Shown here: piece after piece, positions 12,241 to 25,645 of the stretch | How positions within the stretch are numbered: position 1 is the first letter of the stretch | Layout of the letters: each line of letters starts with the position of its first letter | DNA from: Rhytidiadelphus loreus | Lineage: Eukaryota; Streptophyta; Bryopsida; Hypnales; Hylocomiaceae | Assembly: GCA_947034895.1 (NCBI GenBank) | Contig: OX344761.1 | Location: 36,530,863-36,594,862, forward strand | Length of the DNA: 64,000 bases | Reading direction: 5' to 3' | Made by a program: the position numbers and the translations under genes | The notes under the pieces: model-generated | Databases searched by the model: none | Seen by the model: only the letters and a program-made list of their open reading frames with translations | Told to the model about the DNA's origin: nothing

Positions 12241-15200
12241 CTTGTTTGCATGTGGTTTGTTGTAGTAGAACTAAGTGCACCCCCCGATTTCTTAAAAGCA
12301 TTCCACTGACTATAACAAGCTATATAATTTTCAGACACTCTGTATTCCAAAACTCAATTCAAATTCAGCCCAACCATTTTGAGTCCTCACATTATGACAT
12401 TTTACATTTCTACTTATAACTGAATTCTAGTGCAATTCCAATATTTGTATTCCATAAATTACACAAATAAAAAACTTTGGACAATAATTGACTCTAATTG
12501 TACAGATAAATTATACTACTCCAAATCTACATTTACAAATGAAATAGGGTTCAATTTTTTTTTGAATAAGTACTTGTAGTCCAACTTTATAAATTAGAAA
12601 GGACTATTTTAGTTTTCCTAAGACAATTATGGACAATTAACATTTTAATTTGTAATTTAATAGAAAATATATTAAAATTAGCTTAAAATTTTATAAAGGG
12701 TTAGGGGTACCATTTATAGGGGGTAGAAGTTTAATTAATTAATTTCATTTAAATTAAAATTGAAAAATATATATTTACATGGATAAATAAATAAATAGTA
12801 AAATAAAATAAAAGTAGAAAATAAATAAAAACAAACAGTCACAATGACCCTTGTGAAAGGTCGCGACTGTAGGCAAGAAGATTATAAATAGGCTTAAAAA
12901 AAAATGAAAAAAATGGCAATATGTAGCATGCTTAGTATTATATATATAAGCTTGTTTTGCTTGTTTTGTATTCTACTTGTAGTTTGTGTAAAATGTAGCT
13001 TGTGCTAGTTCATGCGTTTTTGGTGTCGTGTTTTATTTTGCAAATTGATTGCATATTGGTGTTGGTAATTTGTGGTTGCGAGCAATTGTGAAGATTCATC
13101 TTAAGTGATTAAAAACATAATCTTTTGTGCGAGAAATTGAGCATTGTAAGTTTGAAGAGAAACTGTGAGATTGATGAGCATCGTGAAATAGGGACTCTAT
13201 GAGCATCAAAATTGTGATTACTGTGAGAACCTTGCAAGAAAGGCGTTGTACAAGATTGATCATTTGAAGCAGATTAGTGTATACTATTGCTGCTTTCAAG
13301 GTTTGGCGTGACTGCGACTCGGTGTTCGAAACCCTAATACGGTGTCGTGTTAAGAGTGTTTGCCTCGAGAAATCATGAGGATTCTGGTTGCGATTAGAAA
13401 TGGCTCGAGAATGAAAAAAATCGTAAGATGATATAAACAAATGAATTTGTGACTTGTAGAATCTTCGAATCTTCAAGTCTTCAAATCTTCAAACTATTAC
13501 TCGTTGTTATATCATGTAGTGTTTCTAAATAGGCCAAGGGTTAAGGTAGGGTAATAAAAAACCACAAGCTTTGGACGTATAAAACGGGACGGCCAGACTA
13601 CGAGCTAAACCGTCCGAGGAATTGGATCCTAAATTTCAAACTCACGGTGACCAGCAAACTTGCCTCACCAGTGGGAACAATATAGAAGTCTTGACCATAT
13701 GGGCAATTAATCCCACTTCGTCGCATCTACAATACAAAATGAGGCTAGCGTTGGTGTAATCCAAACCACCCGCAACAACAAAATTTACAAAGCCACAAGC
13801 CACACACACATACAAGTCTTCAACACCTCCTTCAATCTCCAACTTCAACCTCCAATTCTCAAGCTGAACTGTGGTTGATTGCTACCATTTCTCCACAGCT
13901 CCAAATGATGTGAGTAATAGCTTTTTGAAAAGCTAACACAAACTTCTACTTTTCCTCCAAATTTAAAACAATTTAAAACTCTATCCAACTTCTATAGCCA
14001 TCTAAAGTTTCGGCCTTGAGAAAAGAAGGGCAACAGACCCTCTTTTACCTCCACACTCACAACTCACTCATACAATCTCCAAATAGAATGAGTGGTATCT
14101 TTATAAAAATTTAACATAGTTTCCTACACTCCCTCTAAATCTCATTGCAAACCAAGAACTTGTCCGTCTTTTATGGCTGGCCGAAGTCTCTGCCTTTTTA
14201 TTTCAAAGGCAACAAACTTTCCTCCACTCAAACTAGCAGAACTTTTGATTCACAACTCCAAATCAAGCAAGTGAGAACAATTTAAAAATTACACACCATG
14301 ATATACAAATCCTCCAAATTTCATTTTAAATTTCTTCAAACTCACAACACAACGCCTCTCCAAACATTCGGGTCCTTCTTAAACTCACAACGGGAGAGAA
14401 GATGAATAGTATTCACCTTTTCTCCACCTTATCTTCATTCTAACCACACAAATAAGTGGGGTCAACCCTTAACTCACTCCCAAAACTACAACATAATTAA
14501 TTGAGCACTTATATGGCCCCACAACTATTTCTTTATCTTTAACTTTGAAGGAAGTTCACTTCAAGTTCATCTAGAAGATAAACCATTTGAATATTTCCCT
14601 CATACTACTTCACAAACACAAATTTATTGTAAAAATTCACTCCAACTATGGAATAAAGAACTAAAATCCAACATATATTTAATAGAGGTAAAAAACTAGA
14701 GCTTCAATCAAAATATCAGTCCATCTGCAAGAATTTGAAGATGCATTTGACGATAGCAACAACGTAATCGACACGATCTGCTTGGATTAAAGGATTAATT
14801 AGCCCTTCCAACCATTGTTGATGACCACGACTCCCTTAGATAGGCCTCATCATGCAATAGTATTGCTCGTCGTTTAAGCCTTCAAAACATTCTTCAAATG
14901 TCAGTTCACGGCTGTTGGGTTCAACACATCCAACCTACAATAAAATCACCAATGCCCGAGTGTCACGCTGAAGGTTACCATGCCATCATTTCTCCATGCG
15001 AGGTTGTTTTGATGGTCAAGATGGTCAAGATGGTCAAGATGGTTCAACTTCATTTTCTGGTCACCCATGTAGCAATGAAAGACCCAATGGCAGTTGTGGT
15101 TGATTCGGCAATTGCGATAAAGAAAATTCAAACTCATGCTCCGGTTGAGATTTTTCATCTTGAGACTCAAAAAAAAACCTTCAGTTCGACATAGTATACT

Positions 15201-16063
15201 AAATAAAACATGAAGAAAAAGAATATCAAATGAAATGAAGCTTTCAAATAAATCCTTCTCTATATAGTTGGAAAGAGAAGGCGTCACCTTGAAACCACTT
15301 CAAATGATGTCATCTTTTTTATAATGCTACAAATATTTAAATCTATCTAAATCATGTATATATAAATATTCTACATAATGTCTGCATTTGCAGCACGACA
15401 ACAATGTGCATGAAGAGGATTGATTCAATAAGTTGCTGAGAAGATTGATTAGGGTGGTGCAGTGGTGCAATAGAGTAACAATCTCCCTGAAGTAGGAAAA
15501 TTGCAAATAAACTGGTGAGTTTAATTTAACCCTAAACAATACTGAATCTTTTGACTTTTGCTCTTCTAAGTTTAGGGCCACCGTTCTAGCCAATTGATAA
15601 GTTGCTTGTAAGTACTGTTTCGTGTTTATAAGAAGTCCATATCCATTGGTGAGTTTTTTGTTATAGCAGTAAGGGAGATAGTTACAATGTGTCATTGATT
15701 GGAATATATCCAGGAATTGTCAGTGGCTCTAAATTTGGACTTAATTATTTTCTAGCGTAGAAACAAAGAATCCTTAACTTGATTGGAAAATAGCCTGTCT
15801 AATTTGTGAATAGTGAATGAGCATGATTGAGATGTAGTGAAACTTTGTGATGAGTTGATAGTATACTCCAAATTAAAACTTTACTTTCCTATGACTTCCT
15901 ACTAGTTTTAATATGTTATATTAAAAAGGATTATTGCTTCTAAAAGCTAATGGGAGGGATAATATTTTTGCTTCATTGTTGAATAGTGCTTGGAATATTT
16001 TAAGAGCCATTATTTACGCTCATAACTATGAGCTTTGTTGATAATGAAAACTTGAGTCCGCTA
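12241..16063. other. Intergenic DNA, no gene supported
   Basis: AT-rich to 12.8 kb, more balanced from 12.8 to 15.7 kb. A TATAAATAGG at about 12884 and transcript-like sequence after it could mark an unrelated LTR promoter, but no ends were found. 13096-13476 (minus) and 14898-15287 (both strands) contain open frames of 98-126 codons without recognisable domains. A 9-bp tandem repeat (GGTCAAGAT, about 3 copies) lies at 15011-15040. Confidence 0.35.
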
Positions 16064-16595
16064 AACTACACTAATAATGGTATATAGTGTTGACAGCACT
16101 AATTATGAAGTACAACACTTGATGTCAACAATTTCACTAGTGTTACTAACACTAAATGTCAATGTAGGCACTATTATTGGAAAATTACAAATTTGTACAG
16201 TTACTTCGGGCGTTTTTAAATAACTATCGCATACAAGTGTACTATAGGTAGTAGAAATGGAAGGTTAATATCGTACAATGAACAAGGAAAAAAAATTGAA
16301 AATTACTTGTGAAAATGGCGTACCATTTTTTTAAAAGTGAAAAAAATGCACCTATTTTGCGGTACAATTAGTGCACTTGGCCAAGTGCAAAAATTACGAA
16401 TTCTGTGTTTTTAATTTAACAACATTTTGAATTTTTTTGGATATAAATTTTTAATAAGACTTCATTTAGTGTTAAAGAAAATTTCATATTAGAAATGAGC
16501 TCACAAGAGGTGAAAAGTAAAACTCTAAATGGGTCTAGTAAAAATTAGATAACACTATTTATAATATAACACTAAATACCATCATTAGTGTAGTG
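16064..16595. mobile_element. TIR MITE, about 530 bp
   Basis: Imperfect terminal inverted repeats of about 27 bp: ACTACACTAATAATGGTATA at the left and, reversed from the right, ACTACACTAATGATGGTATT, followed by TAGTGTT in both. AGTGTT/AACACT motifs recur inside. Right end reads as CACTACACTAAT when reversed, so a CACTA-like origin is possible, but a clean 3-bp target duplication is not seen and the superfamily is left open. No coding frame. Confidence 0.7.
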
Positions 16596-17309
16596 GCTGG
16601 ATGGGTTTCCCTGCTTCTGAGATCTGGGTGTTTTGAATGGTATCTGCTGTCCAAACCAAGTTTATGAGCTAGCTAGTGTTGGTGTAGTGTCTTGCAATTG
16701 TAATGTGGAAGAGATCAACCATCCAACTTTCAGACAACAAACCGGCAAGTCCAATGAGCCACCAATTCTTGTTTCAGCAAGACAAAAGGAGTCCTTAAAA
16801 AACAATCTAAGAGCACGCTGTCTAAAGAAAAGATATACATATAGGATACATTGTTTTGGCTAATTAGTTTCAAGAATCTGCAGGGAGTTACCTACAAGGG
16901 TGTATACAAAGTCAGGCCCTTATTTTTATGCATGTATATGTTCATTCTAGGATTGATATAGTTTATTGTTGATGGAGGCGTTTAATTATGGTTAGATGTT
17001 TGTTATTTTGATGGCAGTGTAATAGTGTGTATGCATGAGAAAATTGCATGATGAGGTGAATTTCATTTGAGTTTACTTGTCTATGCCACAATTGAAACCA
17101 TAGCAAGGATACATCATCACTTGGTCTACATGTATGATCAACAATCTTGAAATTTGAATTCTATTTTATAGCAATTGAGCTACATGATTGAGGTTCATGT
17201 GTGTTTGGAAGTTGAAACTCATAGAATAAATCATTGAATGTTGAGTGCAAACTGTTGGAAAAGCTTGGGTGTGTTTTATTAAACTGGTTCATCCAAATTA
17301 ATTGCGAGC
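16596..17309. other. Intergenic DNA, nothing recognised
   Basis: A 76-codon frame at 16633-16863 has no recognisable domain. No RNA gene or repeat structure found. Confidence 0.4.
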
Positions 17310-18253
17310 TTAACCCCTAAAGGACCAAGGCCTTTTTTCTGCCAGAAAACACTCAAAACTGCCATACCTATAGCAAGGAGTAAAAAAATTGAAAAATTGT
17401 TTTTTTTCTCATATCTATCTGTAAGATCTTACACCTAACTAGTATCAGAGTGTGTGGAAAAAATTTCAGAATTTTTGACCGCTTAGATTGCAAGATATCT
17501 GCATTTAAAGTGGAAAAAACAAGTTTTTCAGCACATTGCGGGACTAGATTTTTTGACTTTGAACATTTTTAACTTAAATTTTTTGCACTGCAGAGTTTTG
17601 AGCTTTAAATATTCATAGTGGAGAATTGAGTTGAGAGTCTAGGTAAAAAAAGAAAATTCAAAAAAAATTTAATTATCATTCTTAAAAAAATTGTTAAGTA
17701 GAAGTAGGTATGAGATAGAAGGAAAATCTAAAATATTCATATATTTTAGATGGAATTAAAATGCACTAATCCCAATGGTGAGATTGTTCTAGCAAGTAAA
17801 TCAGACCATGCAAAAAAAAAAAAATTGAAAAATTTGAAAAATTGCATTCAGAAATGAATCCTACAAGTTATTTTTTTCCAGAAGGTACTCTAACTGCCCA
17901 AAAAACAAGAATGTCCATAACTTTCTCATAATATATCCAAATGAAATGAATCAAAGCTTTCCAGATAGAAAAAAATGTAATTATGAGAAAAAATAATATT
18001 AAAAATAAAATTCAAATTTTTGTCCATTTTTTTTTGGCTGCCCGAGCTGCCCGCCGTCCCCTCGTTTGAGCTTATTTAGAGATAACTATTGTTCCCGGGC
18101 ACCGATTTTGAAAAAAATTATATTTCCACGAAGCTAATCAACTTTTCTACCTCCAAAAACAATTTCAAAAAATTAGGAGAAAATTTCAGCCCGTAGGTAC
18201 CTGCCCGAAAACACATTTGTCCCCCAAAGGGACAATGGTCCTTTAGGGGTTAA
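17310..18253 (+). mobile_element. piggyBac-type element B (family 1), complete
   Basis: TTAA-CCCCTAAAGGACCAAGGCC ... GGACAATGGTCCTTTAGGGG-TTAA, 936 bp between the TTAAs. Terminal inverted repeat CCCCTAAAGGACCA of 14 bp. Collinear with elements E (34024), H (43921) and partial copies F, G, J and N, so this is the clearest reference copy of family 1. No transposase frame; non-autonomous. Confidence 0.88.
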
Positions 18254-19079
18254 TCAATTCAGATCAATTGAATTAGATTAGTCTTCATAGCCTTAAGGCT
18301 GAAGTTTGCTTGGTCTTGGGCTGTAGTGTATGGCTGATTTTTATTTGGTCTTAGGTTTAGGTGCATGATCTTAAGGCTGATTTGCACGGTCTTAGGGTTC
18401 AGTCCATGGTCATAGGTCCAGTTGCCTAGTAATAAGTCCACAAACTACGATTTGGGGTATTTTGTTCCACAGTTTTAGATGTTGATTGGCCTTAGTTTTA
18501 GGTATTATTTTGTACATGGTTTTAGGGTCCATCTTTGAGCGTAAGTAAGAATTGGTCCCTTGTTTTATTGCATGTAGGTGCTAATACTGTATGATCTTGG
18601 ACAAATTTGACCAAGGCAAAAAAAGAATAAGAAAAATTGACCATAGGTATAAATTCTAACCTTCAAACTTTTGCATACGGAGAAAAAATTGACGTAGAAT
18701 ACATAATCGCTAGGCATTTTTGCATCAAACGTAAATACGTGATAGCTATAGATTAACCTGACTATTTGACCCAAACATAAAAAATAAATAATTAATGAAC
18801 TATGTGTACTATTTTCAAAATATTATATTCGAATTGATTAGGTCCTAGAGCATTCATTGCATCAAACGATTTGACTAAACCTGAATGATTTGACCAAGAA
18901 TATTTGACCTCCTTATAGAACATTAGACATGAATGGAACTTCATACATTGTGTTTGCATTCATTGGTAAAGGACCTTGGGCCTCCAATTTGTCACTAGGG
19001 ATTCATAGTTTGTTTGTTTTAGATTTGTGCATTTAAAGTCGTAATATTACACATAAATCTCCAAAGATAGGTTCTAGTT
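18254..19079. other. Intergenic DNA with degenerate short repeats
   Basis: 18280-18540 contains a loosely repeated block built on GGTCTTAGG/AAGGCTGA. No gene seen. Confidence 0.35.
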
Positions 19080-22000
19080 TCCCCATCTCATCGACAAAAT
19101 ATTAGAAATCCCAATCAATAGCATGCAGGTGTCACTTTTCCAAGACAGGCCACACGAAGGAATCTACGGTCACTGGATGATGCTCAAGAGTAAAAAACAT
19201 GTTAGGAAGTCAACAACAAAATCAATTCGCCAAGATTTCCTCACATGTGGAAGATTCCTTGACTATCAATAATTCAAGAGAAGTCGGTTTTTACTTTTCT
19301 ACCAACCATGTGCAAGACTGACTCCAAACTTGGCATGTGCCTTGGAAAATTCCATGAGAGGTTCCTCCAAAAGTCTCGGTTTTTTCTGATCTCCAAAAGA
19401 TCTTTTTCTGAGCAGTCAACTACTAAAAGCCATGAAGGGAAATGCACGTAAATTACCCAGGCTGCGATAAAATCTCACTAAAAATTAGATTATCTTCTTT
19501 TATGTTAATGACGCACCCCAACAAGTTTCGAAGTATTCCGATAGCGAGAGGCAACCGAATCACCGACATTCCCTAATCATCAATCACGGTAGGATTTCCG
19601 TGAAGTTGACCAGTATCTCGGAAGAGCACGAAGTCGGAATGAAGTCATCAAGGGGTCTTTTCTTACTCCCTATGCCCCTCACAACAACCCTAGCTAGTTT
19701 CCCTAGTAAGAAAAAGTAACCTTCAAAAGTTAGATTTTTACCTTTTTATTGATTTTAGTTAGTGCTGGTTGTCGATGAGTTTTTCGCAAGAGAAACAAGG
19801 GATGGGGGATCCTCCAAAATTGAAAATGGACTTTTGAAGCCAATGGCGAAATCCATTTGCAATTTGGAGTTGAACTCCAAAAGTTAGAATTTAGAACCAA
19901 TATAAAAACCCTAATGTGGTGAAAATCCTAAAAGATAAGGGTACAATAGATTACCTAGGTTAGAGAGAGAAAAAAAGGTGTCCCGAAGAGTATAAAGGTT
20001 CACCCTTCTTCCTCTCAAAACACCCCCATTCGTATGTGCTTGGGTCCATTGGGTCCAATTTATATTGGAATTTTTTGGCCTCTGGGCTAAGAACCTTAAT
20101 CGGTGTTTTTGAGACATTTTCTTGCTCCATTGTTCATATTTTTTGAGCTCTTGAAGGTCCTTGGGGGTCCCTTCTAAGTAGCTTATGTGTATTGAGTTAC
20201 TTTGGCTCTAAGTTCTCTTGATTTCAAGTCTTGTTCCTAGATTGACCTTGGTGGTGGGAGTTGAGGTGGTGTAACTTCCTTGACCTCAAGGTTGTGGTGT
20301 GTCACGTCCTTGTGGTCTTCTTGCCTTATACTAACCCAAATTGATGGCGGAGCCTTGAACCCACCTATCGGTTAACTCCAAAGTTTAGTTTCCAAAACGA
20401 GTTGGAAACAAACCAAAGTTTAGCATCCAAAATAGAGTCTACCAAATTTTGTTTGAGTGTCAAGTTTCAAACCTTACCAAGTTTCCTTTTGTTTTTGTAT
20501 TTGTTTTGCTTTAACCCTACACTTTAAGTCAACCTTCAGTTAGAACCCAGCTTGGGTAGGAGTAACCCAATAGGAGTAGCCTATCGGGACAGTCATCGGG
20601 ACAACCCAATCTGGAGTAGGCCAATGGGGGCAGCCCATCGGGACAGTCCAACGGGAGCAGACCATTCGGGAGCAGCCCAACAAGGAGTAGCCTATCAAAA
20701 CACTCCAACGGGGGTAGCCTAGTCGGGAAAGCCCACAAGAGCGGCCTAGTCAAAGCGGCCCATTAGGGAGCAACCCAACAGGAGCGGCTAGTCAAGAACA
20801 GCCCAACAGGAACAGCTAGTTAGGAGCAGCCCACGGGAGCGGCCAGTCGGAAGCAACCCAAGGAAAAAGGCACCGATTGGAAGAAGTCTAGCTTGGAAAG
20901 CTTAGAGTCCAGCACGGGGGACAAAGCTCAAAGAAGTCTAATTAGGCCTAAACAAAAAAAAAAGGGGGACTGGGGGAGGAAGTAGAAAAAACATAGGAAG
21001 CCAAAAATTAGAAATAGGTTAGCCAAGAGTATAGTAAAAGTGGGATTAGCATAGAAGATAGGAGAAGAGAAGAATAGTTTAAAAGGTAGGAAGGAAGCAA
21101 GAGAGAGCTTAGATATGGGGGAAGTAGAAGGAAAACAGGATAGGGAGAGAATCTTCCTCCATCATTAGGATAAGCTGATGCGTAAAAAGATTAGGTTGGG
21201 CATATGTGGTGGTTAGTCCAAATTTGGGGCCACATGACCAAGTTAGTGAGTGCCCAACTACTTCTATTAATGGGACACGTGAGTTGAGGTGGAAAGAAAA
21301 GAAAAAATGATAAGGAAAAGCCAACGCCTCTTTCACAACCATAAAGATCGTTGCAATAAATTACTTGACCACTAGTGGGAGCCATTTTTGTGAATTGTGA
21401 TGGTAGAAGAGGGAGACTTGACCAACCTCATCATGGACCTCCATGCCAGGGTAAGACCTTAACTCTCCTTTCTAAACCAGCCCATTAGGGGCCAATCACC
21501 GACCAAGGCCGAGAGTACATAGGTCATCTAAGGGTTTCCAAAAACATCAAGGATGAGTGACTAGACTTAAATTAGACATCAAGGGATTTTTAGAAACATG
21601 AGGCACGTAGGAATCGGAGTTAGGACATAGACGATATAGGTGGATGAAGTTTAGAGCCAATAATGGATGAAACTTGGGAGTTCTCATCCATCCAAGTCGA
21701 AATTTAGAACTTAGCTAGATCATAAAAAGTCAAGTCTGTAGGTCAAATCTCACCTCCATTTGGAATTAGGAGCCCCTAGAAACCGTGGATGAAATTAGAA
21801 GGCCAATTGGCTAAAATTTCATCCGTCTATAATTTTTTACTAGAGTGTCCAAATTAGGTGAGCTTTAGGTTTTTAGAACTAGCATAAAATGATCTATTAT
21901 CACAAAAAGATAGGTTAAGTTTGAGAAGCCTTTTGCCCCAAACCTCATAGCATAGCAATTAGCATAGGAAGTAGTCGATTCTAGATCCATGGGGCCACAT

Positions 22001-22640
22001 TTAAAAGACCAACTTAGGAAATTAGAAAAAGATCTATTGCTTGGAAGATACAATGGACCAACGTTAGGCACCCACTAGCATAGGAACTTACCATAGAACT
22101 AGAACATGGTTGTGTTCGCCAATTTACCAAGGTGGGTAAATAAGTGCCCACACATGTGATGTTTTTGAAAATGGCACGACATATCTTACCATTTTAAGTG
22201 GCTAAAATATGGGTGAATATATCTCTACTCCAAAACCACCATGATAGTTTAAGCCCCAAATTAGTTGGGAGAGGCTTTGTAACTTGAATTAGTTTCTTGT
22301 TGTTTATGGTAAGTTATAAATGATAAGTATTAGAAAAGATCTATTTTTTCGAAGGCACAATAGATTGATACTATACATCCATACATAGAATTAGAAACCC
22401 AAAACCTCAAGAGCTTGGTTGTACTCAATTATTTACGAAGGGTGGGTAAATAAGCATTCACCCCTAAAAAAATCCAAAATCTAGGGGATGCTTACATGTG
22501 TGCTCTCTGCTCATATAGAGAGGCATGGGGTATTGCCTCCTAATGTGGGCAACTTGGGAGTGCTCCCTAGTTGGGGACGCGCTCCCCTCAAGTTCCCTGT
22601 CAGGCACCCCTGTCGGTGCAACTTCAACAAGTGTAAGAGC
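19080..22640 (+). repeat. Diverged LTR-like repeat, copy 4
   Basis: Related to copies 2 and 3: AAAATCTCACTAAAAATTAG at about 19469 matches the same block in both. A TATAAAAA at 19901 sits where the other copies have their TATA box. Paragraphs with GGATGAA and ATCCATCCAAG and 3' blocks AAGGTGGGTAAATAAGTGCCC (22129 onward and again near 22440) follow in the same order. It abuts the start of copy 3. Limits are approximate; a different subfamily of the same element is the simplest reading. Confidence 0.5.
20545..20850. repeat. Degenerate minisatellite
   Basis: About 18-20 imperfect units of roughly 15-17 bp built on AACGGGAGCAGCCC / AGTCGGGAGCGGCC. Locally GC-rich within AT-rich DNA. The open frame across it is a by-product of the repeat. 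Confidence 0.75.
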
Positions 22641-24207
22641 ATTGGTGTGTAAGCCCTCAAGTTGACACTTGAAACTCTATACTTATTTTTTGCGATTTTT
22701 TGTTAGTTTTTAGATTAATTCTATGAAAAAACACATAAAAAGAGAGTTATTGAGAGTTTTGGTAGAAGTCCCTACTAAAGTAGTGAGGAATGGCCTTAGA
22801 GAAGTGAAACACATAAAACTTTATGTTTTCACTAATTTAAGCCTTATTAGTAAGTTTAGATGGTTAGTTAGTAATTCCGAGAGAAAAAAGGATATGAGAG
22901 TTAGTCAGTCCTAGCGTCTTGTTCATGCGATACAACATCTATAAGTACGCATGTAATAAACTAGCTAAATAATAGAGTCTAGTTATAGTCAGTCAGAATC
23001 CAAGTTGATAGAGTTGGATTTGTTGTTTGCAAGTAATTTTGAGAGCACAAGCTGTTTATAGACCAAGATGGCAGAAAAGATGATTGGAGCATGCGGAGAG
23101 GTGATTTTCTAGGTCAAAGCATGCCAGGAGGTCAAATTGAGATCCGATCATCCAAGATTCCTTCGGTATCAAGAATAATTTCTCTCCCGAGTGGAAATTA
23201 TTAAGGAATTGCTAAAAATAGCATCCTTATTGGAGATTTGGTTTTGCCCTTAGATGATGAACACTTTGTAGAAGAATTCCCAAAAGTTTCGGGATTTTAC
23301 AAAATTCCACGATGACTCCATGGGAAGTCAACCGTTTAAAAATGCATTCGTAAATTCCTAGAAATTACAAATGTTGCAGCAAATCTCACTAAAAATTAGA
23401 ATAGTATTTTGTGTGCCAATAAAGAGCCCTATCAAGTTTGAAGACATTCCAACATTCCCAAGTACCAGAATTAAGATTGACATCCAATTTCACGAGAGTT
23501 TATAACTTGGTGGCAAGTTGACCGGTGTACCAGGAGCTAACGGTGTCCGAATGGAGCGAAACAAGGGTCAACTTTTACTCCCATGAATATTCTAAGCCAC
23601 CTTAGTTGGACAGTGTCATCAAAAAGTGCAAACTCCAAAAGTTAAAGTTTTGACTTTTACTCAAAGTTACCGTGACTCAAATTTGCGCTTAAAAACGGCC
23701 AAGGAGGCAGGGGTAAGGGATCCTTTAGGCTAATTGGGGTCTTCTAAACATGATGACGCAATTAATTTTTTATTTTAAGTTGTCCTTTAAAAGATAGATA
23801 GGGTCAGCCCTTGGTTTGATTTTTTTTTATAGTAATTTGGGATTAATCTAGGGTGATTTTACAAATATCTTTCGGAAAATCAAAGATTGGATTTGCTCAA
23901 GATCCTTTTCTTGCGTAACAAGACATCTTTTGAACTAAAAAAAGACAATTTGAAACTAACCTTAGATTAATTTGCAAAATATCTCGGTTAATTAGGTTGA
24001 TTTTCAAAATATCTTTGGGAAAATCTAGGATTTGATTTAGGCAAGATTCCAAGGCCATTTAGGACCTAAAAGGAACTTACTTGAGGACCTTCTTTCCCAT
24101 TAAACTAAGATTATTTAAAAAATACTTTAGGTTAGTTTAGCAAAATATCTAGATAAGAAGTAATAAAATATTTACGAACAACTTACCAGGGAGGGGCCGA
24201 GAGCAAG

Positions 24208-24216
24208 TATATAAGG
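24208..24216 (+). promoter_or_regulatory. TATA box of LTR-like repeat copy 3
   Basis: TATATAAGG before CCCTTCC, equivalent to the TATAAAAGG of copy 2. Confidence 0.5.
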
Positions 24217-24663
24217 CCCTTCCTCGAGGTTTTTCGTGGCCCTCATTCTCTTATTTTGTTTTTTGTTGTTGCTCTTGTCGTGCTACCGACACATTGTCAG
24301 AGCACTTTTAAGCCATGAATTGGCTATTTCATTCTATTTCTCTTGCACTTTCACTAGTAGAAAACAGGGTCAAATGTGACCAGTGAAGAAATGACTGGTG
24401 ACTGAAAGGCTACTGAAAAATGACTCCCAGTCACTGAAATGGCGCCAAAGCTAACGTGTCGAGGGCCACAATCATTTAGAAGTCACTTCCTACAGTACTG
24501 GATGGACTTCTAGATGAAATCGACGACCAGAATTGGTATCATCTATAGTTAAGTCTGTGTTCTGCGGTCTTGTTGCTGATGTAGTTTTTGTTGAGTCATA
24601 TTTGAGTTGTGCTGTCATAAAATGAGCCCAATATATGACTACGGTAGAATGAAGGAATGACTT

Positions 24664-25645
24664 TTAACCCCTCACCGCCGAAGGGGACAAAAAGTGTCCT
24701 CACATAGTCTAGCAGTCCAATTCAAAGTGTTGTAACTTTTGCATCCAATTTCCAAATTTAATAAAACTTGTTGGGAAAGTTGCGCATACTAGTCTAGTCT
24801 GTGTTGTAAAATTTTCAAATCAATCCAAGATGTACAGACTTTTTGGAAGCCAATCAAAGTTCACAAGTTCAATTTGAGTTCACCAAATTGCATTTTGATG
24901 GCTGCAACTTCGGGGACTTGTATCTTCTTCATTCAATGTCCGTTTTCAATAAAATTTGTCGGGTTATGTTTTAATTAAAGTCTAGTTATTGTGGTAAAAC
25001 TTTCATGTCATTCTAAGTTGTTTTGAATGCTTGGGAGCAATTCAAAGTTCAAAATCCAGACATTTTTGGAATACAGTAAACTTCGGCGGCTTATTTCTTC
25101 TTCATACAGTGTCTGATTCCAATAATTGTTTTTGGAAAAGTTGCGCATACTAGTCTTTTTTGTGTGGTTAAAATTTCATATCAATCCAAAAATTTATGAT
25201 TGACTAAGAAGCATTTTAGTAGAGGGAGGTTCAGGCATAGATGTGTTTTCTGCAACTTTTTTTTTCTTATTATTTGACATTTCAAAACAATTTTGCAGAT
25301 ACAAAGAGTCAATTGAATGATATTCTCTTTCACCAATGTGTTTGTTTTCTGGTTTTGAGTCACTTTGCAGTTTAAAGTTTTTTCATTTGAGTAGATTTAG
25401 AAGTTGAAATTCACCTCCAAATGTGTTTCTAGGAAAATTTCAGCATCTTTATTCAACACTAAAAACATTATAATCTTGCAATCTATACGGTCAAATAACT
25501 TCAAATTTGATTGACATCATCTTCAACACGCACACTACAAGATTGTACAGTTGAGATTTTCATACCTCAATGACATTTAGACTTATAACACTTGTAAAGC
25601 AAGGAAGCTTTTAGACATGATTGGGCTTTGGCAATGAGGGGTTAA
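24664..25645 (+). mobile_element. piggyBac-type element C (family 3)
   Basis: TTAA-CCCCTCACCGCCGAAGG ... GGCAATGAGGGG-TTAA. The first ~45 bp match element I at 47355, including GGGGACAAAAAGTGTCC versus GGGGACCGAAAGTGTCC; interiors differ. Non-coding. Its right TTAA (25642-25645) is also the left TTAA of element D. Confidence 0.82.

Noticed and set aside
13300..13345. Possible tRNA B-box-like GTGTTCGAAACCC
   Set aside because: No matching A-box, acceptor stem or cloverleaf; no tRNA or rRNA was found in the window.
13096..13476. 126-codon minus-strand frame
   Set aside because: No recognisable domain or splice context; possibly the antisense of a transcribed leader.
14898..15287. Overlapping frames on both strands; one plus frame reads Cys/Gly/Asn-rich (NGSCG, FGNCDKENSNSC) like an EGF or S-locus type segment
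   Set aside because: Several stops, no flanking homology, and too short to assign.
20529..20753. 74-codon minus-strand frame rich in Leu-Pro
   Set aside because: Translation of the degenerate minisatellite.
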